The notes beneath the pieces were generated by a model. It searched no databases and was not told where the DNA came from. It worked only from the letters and a program-made list of their open reading frames with translations. Below are positions 58,101 to 64,000 of a DNA stretch of 64,000 bases, in pieces. The number at the start of each line of letters is the position of its first letter. Position 1 is the stretch's first letter. A program made the position numbers and the translations under genes. The stretch comes from Carposina sasakii (Eukaryota; Arthropoda; Insecta; Lepidoptera; Carposinidae): positions 4,210,906 through 4,274,905 of the forward strand of contig CP053165.1 in assembly GCA_014607495.2 (NCBI GenBank), written 5' to 3'.

Positions 58101-59631
58101 CAATTTACTCTACACAATTGAAAATGGGACTATAGTTTGTGTTTAGTTTTTTGCTAAAAATACTTAGAAAAGGTATTTCTGGATCTAGCTGCAATGATAA
58201 CGAGATTAGTAGAGTCCGGTAGTTAGGACGAATTTCTACATAGGACTAATGATTTCAAAAGTTAGACACAGGATTTTGTAATACAAAATCTTACTATGCA
58301 CCAAGGTTTGTGTTAGTTACTCAAATATTACTTATATTAGTACTTGTAGCCATATTTGAAACGTTATCCTAACATTATTCAAGTTCCCACCTACTATTCA
58401 ACCCAGGTTACTGTTAAATTAGCTCATCTCAAGTTATTAGCTAAAATAATTCTTGAATCCGACTCGCTCCATAAAAGATCTTACTTTACATTTTTTAAAT
58501 AAAAACATTCTCACGTCGGTAGGTATTTTTATTTAATTAACTTTCAGCTTTTGTCTTGACAAATTGAATCTTTCCATGGGCGGAATGATGGGACTTTATC
58601 TTTGAATAGAATTTTCTTGTTTTCGTTGCTAAGCCACATTTGGCATACAGGATATTTGTTTTTGCCCTCAAGAGAAGTGGGACTAGGAAAATTGCCATCT
58701 TGATAACACTTTGGACGATCCCGTGGACAGATTGGAGAAATGCTTAGTAAAATGAGAATGCTATTTTTTTCTTACTTTTTCCTCAATATATACATATATT
58801 ATACTACTTTGCAAGGTACCGGTAATGTTTATTAATTAATAACCACTATATTATTGGTATTTGGTTGATGAGGGTAAGTAACTTAACGCAGAAGCTGCTA
58901 TACACATTTAAATTACCATATAAGAAGTAATTTAAAAAAGCGCAAACGTTCAATACAAATCCATGCTATCCCGTGAAATATAGCCATTGAATAGATTTAA
59001 TGGAAATTCGTGAATTATACTCGTAATACCATTGAAAGAACAAAGGCAATGGCTTCCATAAATCCTTTTAACTGTAAAGAAACATAAAGAAAGCCTTTAC
59101 AGGTGACATTTATTTTAGGCTGGGAGTTCCTCCGGAAATCTTTTATTCGATCCTCTAGCTAGCTGAATGTACGCCATTCAAATGTTAGTGCCTGTATCCG
59201 ATATCGTTCGTTCGTTTAAAAGAAAAGGTTGAAAAGAAAGGGGTATTTATAGGAATAATTATATATATATATATAGGTTTTTTTTTTCAACTTTCGTCTG
59301 TCGCTTGGTTTGTCTATTTGTACTGGCTTATCTCTGAAACGGCTTGAATTATTTTGACGGTACTTTCACTTGCAGATAGCTGATATGATAAGGAGCAACT
59401 TCACTCAGATGATGTCGCGGGCAGCCACTAGTGGATTACAAAATTATTAAGGTAGTGCCTTCATCCAATGCCTATGAGATCGTATTTATCCATCATTATA
59501 CCTCTGTAAAACTTTTCCAGCTAAAAGGCATCAAATATTTGAAATTGGGTAGGTACTCACTTTGAGAGTTCACTTTGCTCTATTAGACTAGAATTTGTAG
59601 TGCTGTTCACAATTGAGCTCAGGTTCGCCAT
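45850..59631 (-). CDS. moody: Moody-type G-protein-coupled receptor, 8 coding exons, two C-terminal isoforms
   Basis: Rhodopsin-class orphan GPCR of the plasma membrane; in Drosophila Moody acts in subperineurial glia to keep septate junctions and the blood-brain barrier tight. Exons: 59631-59561, 54330-54190, 52535-52365, 49989-49862, 49156-49003, 48722-48502, 48215-47990 (or to 48072) and 46129-45850; all phases agree. The N-terminus has three N-x-S/T sites and no signal peptide. Visible hallmarks: [20 protein letters not shown] (TM1-2), Cys in both extracellular loops (NVLC, LGTCS), NRY replacing DRY after TM3, a short third intracellular loop ending [20 protein letters not shown] in TM6 and NPIIY in TM7. 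The long isoform is 463 residues, the short 391; they differ in C-terminal tail because the last exon is read in two frames. Drosophila moody makes alpha and beta tails the same way, as I recall. Confidence 0.93.
46545..46740 (-). repeat. tRNA-derived SINE (family S variant)
   Basis: tRNA-like head in reverse (box A TAGCTCAGTTGG, box B AGTTCAAATCTC), then CTCGGATGATGGTAAAGTTT and GGCAACGTTATTTTTTCATC of the family body. Lies in moody intron 7. Confidence 0.7.
47990..48215 (-). CDS. moody: moody exon: TM7 with two alternative donors
   Basis: [37 protein letters not shown] gives TM7 and the start of the tail. Proximal donor G|GTGGGT ends the exon at 48072 (144 nt, after LARIAGLTS). Distal donor GTGAAG ends it at 47990 (226 nt, adding [27 protein letters not shown]). 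If neither is used, TGA follows at 47988. The two donors differ by 82 nt and so enter the last exon in different frames. Confidence 0.85.
48502..48722 (-). CDS. moody: moody exon: intracellular loop 3 and TM6
   Basis: Loop 3 ([20 protein letters not shown] ...) is shorter than in Drosophila; then [30 protein letters not shown]. Phase 2 to 1, GTAAGT donor. Confidence 0.93.
49003..49156 (-). CDS. moody: moody exon: extracellular loop 2 and TM5
   Basis: [50 protein letters not shown]. Phase 1 to 2, GTAATG donor. Confidence 0.92.
49862..49989 (-). CDS. moody: moody exon: TM4
   Basis: [42 protein letters not shown]; closely follows Drosophila Moody. GTAAGC donor, phase 2 to 1. Confidence 0.93.
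50040..50240 (+). mobile_element. RTE-type LINE 3' fragment in moody intron 4
   Basis: GAACCGATGGCCGATAGAGC, TTCTAGAGTGGATACCAGGT and CCGCTTCCGACCGGTCGGAG, with an internal rearrangement, match the last 300 bp of the LINE at 4932-7137. It lies about 50 bp upstream of the TM4 exon acceptor. Confidence 0.8.
50476..50857 (+). mobile_element. MITE family A, full copy
   Basis: GATTTTTGGTCGTCAACGTT to CGAAAAAACACCCTG; the first few bases are eroded. Moody intron. Confidence 0.82.
51724..51747. repeat. Perfect 10-bp hairpin
   Basis: GTCGGGATTC, a 4-base loop, then GAATCCCGAC. Isolated and GC-richer than its surroundings; may be the end of an unrecognised element or an RNA hairpin. Confidence 0.5.
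52365..52535 (-). CDS. moody: moody exon: TM2-TM3
   Basis: [20 protein letters not shown] (TM2), [14 protein letters not shown] with the disulfide Cys, [16 protein letters not shown] (TM3) leading to the NRY at the junction. Phase 2 to 2. Confidence 0.92.
   Translation of the reverse strand, partial: FMRSRLPILCNGAPICHIRILDTYLVTWERALQDGTISTLRERWGIPLEHCTHHIE
52845..53035 (+). mobile_element. Repeat family B, degraded copy
   Basis: GTGGGTATCGTAAGAGGCGA, TGCCCTGGGGTGGCCTAC and CAGTGGACTGCAGTAGGCTG. Confidence 0.65.
53080..53345 (-). mobile_element. LINE RT C-terminal remnant (jockey/CR1-like)
   Basis: About 75 minus-strand codons stay open to TAG at 53112-53110: [60 protein letters not shown]. 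Same family as 23490-23780; the 3' block TGCTTAACATCAGGC follows the stop in both. Confidence 0.82.
54190..54330 (-). CDS. moody: moody exon: TM1 to TM2 loop
   Basis: [32 protein letters not shown] (TM1 with the GN motif), [14 protein letters not shown]. Phase 2 to 2, GTAACT donor. Confidence 0.93.
54331..59560. other. moody intron 1 (5.2 kb)
   Basis: Holds a family C fragment (55148-55260), a (G)11-12 tract near 55217-55228 and the R1-clade gag ORF. 56950-59300 is AT-rich with no gene or clear repeat seen. 59310-59435 resembles family D. Confidence 0.55.
56133..56897 (+). mobile_element. R1-clade LINE ORF1 (gag) fragment, intact frame, no RT downstream
   Basis: An open frame from 56133 to TGA near 56897; recognisable homology starts about 56205. 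[20 protein letters not shown] and [19 protein letters not shown] precede three zinc knuckles: [27 protein letters not shown] and a third Cys pair CTNC, then [20 protein letters not shown], the C-terminal signature of R1/TRAS-type ORF1, an RNA-binding nucleocapsid. It lacks an obvious N-terminal start and there is no endonuclease/RT ORF after it. GC-rich, antisense in moody intron 1. Shortly downstream ACGGGTGAGA (56918) and its complement (about 57034) form an inverted pair. Confidence 0.85.
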
Positions 59632-59642
59632 TTTGGTACGTT
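59561..59642 (-). CDS. moody: moody exon with start codon
   Basis: TTTCAG acceptor, 11 nt of 5' UTR, ATG at 59631, [23 protein letters not shown] with three glycosylation sequons, GTGAGT donor. At least one non-coding 5' exon must lie further right. Confidence 0.85.
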
Positions 59643-59698
59643 CTGAAACAAGAAATAAATGTAATTAGTAAAAGTAAATGATCATTATTTTCCTTATA

Positions 59699-59931
59699 CA
59701 GGGTGTAACAGAAAATAGCCCACTATAGAAAACCTATTTCCAAAATTTGAAACTCGAAATCACATTTTTATTTTTCAAGATTGTATGAAAATTCCTGACA
59801 TATTTAAAAATTCTCCATACTATTTGGAAAAATAAACATGTGATTTCAGATCTCAAATTTTGTGGATAGGTTCTCTATAGTGGGCTATTTACATAGCTTT
59901 TCGCTTAATATACCCTTTTTGTTACACCCTG
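59699..59931. mobile_element. Foldback MITE just upstream of the moody start exon
   Basis: TA/TATA-flanked, CAGGGTGTAACAGAAAATAG on the left and the complement CAGGGTGTAACAAAAAGGGT on the right. Inner arms repeat AGCCCACTATAGARAACCTA, so most of the 233 bp can fold on itself. It begins 57 bp before the moody start exon. Confidence 0.75.
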
Positions 59932-59984
59932 TATACTGATATAATATGGTGAAAAGAATATACATAATTGTAATACTAAGTAAC

Positions 59985-60185
59985 TTTGTTTTATCTCTGT
60001 GTGTGTTTGGCTTTTACCCTAAAACTACTGAACCTATTTAAATGAAATTTGGCATAGATATAGTTTAGGGTCTGAGGACAAACATAGGCTTTTTATCCCG
60101 GCATAAAATTCTTATTTCAGATAACCTCGACATTCTGTCTTTTCTGTAGTCCACGTAGATGGGATTGCGGGCGTCCACTGGTCTA
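59985..60185 (+). repeat. Interspersed repeat family D
   Basis: AAATGAAATTTGGCATAGAT, CTTTTTATCCCGGCATAAAA and the end GCGGGCGTCCACTGGTCT. Confidence 0.65.
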
Positions 60186-60714
60186 AAATTATTCTATCAG
60201 CGAATCAATCCCTGCATGTCTAGTCCAATGTCTACTTTTTTTGTCTATTCAATATGTGCAGACCAAATAGAATCTCCCCTACGGTCTTGCCAGCGATAAC
60301 GACTGCGATATCAGCGTTTCTCTGTGATTGATTGATGAATGATTCAATAATGTTAACGATACGATCATAATCTATTTTTGACTACTTCCCTAGCTAAAAT
60401 AGAAACTGTTATGATGGGTAGATATATAATTTTGTTATCTTGGGATAGTATAACTTAATTCAAGCGAATCGCGAAATAATCATTGCAGATGACTAGGCAT
60501 TCGACTGGATCATGTACCTACCTACATAAATTAAAATGCAGCACATGATAAATGTGTCTCTACCCCCATGGGACAAACGTGAGTTTATGAATTACAATTA
60601 TTGTAATAATAATGAAATATTGTTTATTCATGTCGCGTGTTTCGGAAAATGGCGCATTGCTGTATAATTTTATACATATAAAATACATGCTGTATTACAT
60701 AGATATACAATACT

Positions 60715-60940
60715 GTCTGCCCGTGGGTATCGTACGAGGCGATTAAGGGTTTCCGGGAGGTGGGCAGCAGCGCCTCCCGTGTTGACAACATAGTCCAAAT
60801 ACAAAATGCGGTCACTAACCCACCTGCCAAGCGTGGTGACTATGGGCAAATACCCCCCATGATAGTCTTGTTACGTGCCCCAGGAGAGGCCTACGTCCAA
60901 CAGTGGACTGCAATAGGCTGATGATGATGATGATGAATCC
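60715..60940 (+). mobile_element. Repeat family B, full copy with GAT tail
   Basis: GTGGGTATCGTACGAGGCGA to CAACAGTGGACTGCAATAGG, then CTGATGATGATGATGATG. The tail type is the same as in the RTE LINE at 7123-7137. Confidence 0.78.
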
Positions 60941-61499
60941 CGCCAATGTCAGTTTGAGAGGAAAGTCACTATTCTACTCATTCAGCGTGTACTTGATCAC
61001 ACGTCTGTCACTGACACGAACAAACTATGATCATTATTTGTAAGTATTACATCACGACAGTCCGTCTGCTTCTCTAATATCATCATGAGGTCATCAGCAC
61101 AATTGGTGCTGACCTTTCCAATTGATTCATATGTGCCTGCAGATGGCTAGGTTCATAAACCTAGTCTAAAGATGTCTTATGAAGTTCACTGCTGTCAAAA
61201 TGGTTTTTGTTTAATGTGATAGTTACTACTTCTTAGCTTCAGGTATGTGCCTAACAAGTAGGTAGGTATTGAATACTTAAAATAACAACCTAAAACAAAT
61301 CCCTGCTACCACGTTGTCTAACTGCTCTTTCCTACTCCGAGGTTCTACTGATCGAATGACATAATGATGCCTTTCTTTGCCCCAATAATGGAACTTAGAA
61401 CAATACGTTTTTATCTATCTCTAGTTTTATTTACATATTACGAAGTGCTGGGTGCGAATCAAACTCAATTTATATATTATAAATATTATTAAGAAATGT

Positions 61500-61600
61500 T
61501 TTTTTTTTCACCCGAGTGAGACTTGAACTCACGACCTCTCGCATACCGTGCTTTGCCCTAACCAACTGAGCTACCGGGTCAATTAACTCGGATTTATATA
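61500..61600 (-). repeat. tRNA-derived SINE head (family S variant)
   Basis: Reverse tRNA-like sequence with box A TAGCTCAGTTGG and box B AGTTCAAGTCTC; close to the 46.5-kb copy, body mostly missing. Confidence 0.65.
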
Positions 61601-62464
61601 ATAAAACTTAACAACGTAGTTCGCACTACACTTAACGCTTGTAATAGCACTTGGCTACGTGTAGAGGAGGCATGGCACACCGGACGAAGTGTGCATGTCT
61701 ACTGACAATAAAAATAATATAAGAACACCTTTTCTAATGAAACTTTATCCTAGACTAGATTATGAACGGTAATATTCCAATGAAAATAGTTGGAAAAAAG
61801 GAGGATAAAGGGAAAACTTACGGTAATTTCCGGCAGGGTTCTAATTATAAGAAAACTTTCTCCAACAATGTTGCAATAAGTTGATAATATTTACATAGTT
61901 TCTTTTTACTTTACTCATCTAACTTTAAGATTATGTAAAGGTAAAATTGGATCGAAGAACAAAGCATGATTGGCTAATAGATTAACTATTTCTGCTCGGT
62001 TTGTCGATTTGACTGGTTAAAAGTGTTAAAACTTAACTTTTTGTTTGTTTTGATAGGTTCAGGGAAGGTTTATATTTACCAAGTTGGCGGCTACTTCTTA
62101 CTATTATTAACTTCTAATATTCCAACAGTGACTTATTAATCAATTTAAAAACCTATCTATTACAGCTTCCTTGCTCGTAATTTATCAAAAACGTACGTAA
62201 AAAGTGGATATCTAATGAAAACGAGATTATCTACTAACCATTGTAGTTATGCCCTAGTTCCCGAATCCGCTCATGCGTGTCTCAAATACAATTGCGGCAC
62301 GGGCCACTGGACAGAACACAATATTAATGTTGAAAAGCCGACCTTTTACTACAATAACCTGAAAATCTGGAAACATTTTATAGACCGGTACTGTCAGCAA
62401 TTCGTGATATTATTATGGTCACGTATACCCATTATATACCCGCTAATAACGCCAGCACTAGAAT

Positions 62465-63845
62465 ATAGTCTTCTATTATTATTGAATCTCTTTCGAAATT
62501 CACGGGACTACAGAGTCCCGGTCCTTTGAGAGGCGTGCATCGGGCCGTAGCCAAGATATAGAGGCCCTTTTAAGAGAGCATTAATATGGTATGGGATACA
62601 CATGACGGATACCATCACCGAACGCCAATATGATACACCCGGTGATGGTCCCCGCCATGCGCATAGACTATTGAAGTGCAGATCTAAGTCATGCGATGGA
62701 AAACTAAGGTCATGGGCTATAGGGTTGAATGTTGGGTGGCTGGATAAGGGCTATTGTATATAGGAAGACTATCGGACACCTGCCATTACAATCTAGTCCC
62801 AAAATTGTGAGGTGGCAGGCGGTGACTTGCCGCCCGTAATTTAAGGCCATGAGGTGGGCTTCCCATAAGTGGCGCATGCCGGGGAAGCAACACCGGCGCG
62901 GGCGGCTAAGGGTGCAGAGAGGTGAGACTGCGGGGCGTGAACGTCAGTTACCCCCGGCGTTATGACATTTTACACTTCCACCCTGGAGCAAAGGTTCCGC
63001 TCTTGCGCTGTTCCCTCTTAGCCAGCCAATGAAGGCAAACTAATAGTCGAGGGTCAAAGATGGTAAAGTGGCCCTCTGAACTCGGGTCCGTGGTGACGCT
63101 AATCACCAACAGCTTCGCCACAAAGCTGCCCTGCGGGCCTATATTATTATTTGTATCTCTTTTAAAATTCTCGGAACTACAGAGTTCCGGTCCTTTGAGA
63201 GGCGTGCATCGGGCCGTAGGCAAGATATAGAGGCCCTTTTAAGAGAACTTTAATATGGTGTGGGATACACATAACGGATACCATCGCCGAACGCACAATA
63301 TGATACACCCAGCGATGGTCCCCGCCATGTGCAAGACTATTGGAGTGCAGAGCTCTGTTATGCGATGGGATACAAGGTCATGGGCTATGGGGCAAAATCT
63401 TGGGTGGGGTTGGAAAATCGGGCTATTGAAGGAGACTAACGGACGCCTGCTATTACAACCAAGTCTCATAATTGTTAGGTGGCAGGCGGTGACTCGCCAA
63501 CTCATTTCATGGGCCCCCTGAAACGGCCGCACGCATGGAGCGACAAAGGGGTACATTACATTACATTTGGTAAGCGGTTAGGGTGGAGGGGTGCCCCTGG
63601 ACTTTAAACCGAAGCCAACTCGCCACTTACGGACGGGCACGTCCACCCTCGAGCTGTCATAGCTCTCGCGACTCCACTCTGCCCGGCCGGCGAAGGCAAG
63701 GCAGAGGTGGGGGAACTGTTCCTCGTCAGACCTCATTCCGGCGCCGGAGATGAGGAACAAGGTCTTCCCCCGGGAGCACTTCAGGTCCGTGGGAACGCTA
63801 CCTCCCAACAGCTCGCCACAAGCTGCCCTGCGAATATTATTATTA
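62465..63845. repeat. Two-unit direct tandem repeat of about 670-700 bp with a hairpin
   Basis: Unit 1 (about 62465-63140) and unit 2 (about 63141-63845) share GGTCCTTTGAGAGGCGTGCA, CAAGATATAGAGGCCCTTTT, CACCGAACGC/CGCCGAACGC, GGTGGCAGGCGGTGACT and a TATTATTAT end. Both start with a hairpin, CGGGACTACAGAGTCCCG (62503) and CGGAACTACAGAGTTCCG (63172). No coding sequence found; GC-rich for the window. The element class is unknown to me. Confidence 0.75.
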
Positions 63846-63849
63846 TATA

Positions 63850-64000
63850 CATATAATAAAATTGTAACGGATCGATGTTTGTGCACGCTAATCTCAGAAA
63901 CGGTTAGACTGATTTCGATGCAGTTTTCAGGAATATAATGTGACAAGTACCACTTAACATACTCGTATAGGCTACTTTTTATCCCGGATAATTTCGACAT
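63850..64000 (+). repeat. Interspersed repeat family D, cut by the window edge
   Basis: TTTGTGCACGCTAATCTCAG, GATTTCGATGCAGTTTTCAG and CTACTTTTTATCCCGGATA match 10520-10660. Confidence 0.7.

Larger units (their letters stand above)
59643..64000. other. Upstream of moody: repeat-rich, no gene seen
   Basis: Contains the elements listed individually. The moody promoter and any 5' non-coding exon should lie here or further right but could not be placed. A 104-codon ORF at 62215-62529 runs into the tandem repeat and is not credible. Confidence 0.5.

Noticed and set aside
62215..62529. 104-codon ORF
   Set aside because: Runs into the hairpin repeat and has no recognisable protein features.

Overview
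The window is nuclear DNA from an insect, almost certainly a moth or butterfly. It is AT-rich and intron-rich, littered with short decayed transposons of lepidopteran type (RTE-like LINE tails ending in an ATG/GAT microsatellite, tRNA-headed SINEs, many TA-flanked MITEs), and contains an interstitial run of the insect telomere unit TTAGG. All coordinates, splice sites and translations were read by hand. No database search was possible.

Three protein-coding genes can be assembled exon by exon, all on the minus strand, so they read from right to left. (1) moody (59631 to 45850) is the rhodopsin-class orphan GPCR which in Drosophila acts in blood-brain-barrier glia. It has eight coding exons. 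Its penultimate exon has two usable donors that feed the last exon in two different reading frames. (2) Nab2/ZC3H14 (42113 to 32724) is a nuclear poly(A)-binding CCCH zinc-finger protein in twelve coding exons. All junctions agree in phase, but exon 10 carries two apparent 1-bp insertions. (3) An insect arylalkylamine (dopamine) N-acetyltransferase, aaNAT/Dat (16431 to 1726), has four exons in the window. Its C-terminus lies beyond the left edge, and a TATA box plus initiator sits 117 bp upstream of its first ATG. I see no functional link among the three genes.

Layout: 1-16.6 kb is aaNAT with a 9-kb first intron full of mobile elements, including a 2.2-kb broken RTE-type LINE in the next intron. 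16.6-32.7 kb is a gene-poor stretch of transposon remnants: a Tigger-like MITE, an 850-bp long-TIR element with TTTCATGAAA repeats, a LINE RT tail, SINEs and a 2.1-kb pogo-like element. 32.7-42.1 kb is Nab2, with a dead Tc1 element in intron 1. 42.1-45.8 kb is intergenic repeats. 45.8-59.6 kb is moody, whose introns hold further MITEs, LINE tails and a gag-only R1-clade ORF. 59.6-64 kb is upstream repeat-rich DNA ending in a two-unit tandem repeat that carries a covarying hairpin.

I found no convincing wholly new system. The best leads are the two-frame C-terminus of moody, the gag-only ORF in its intron, the covarying hairpin in the tandem repeat, and several unnamed, well-delimited element families.
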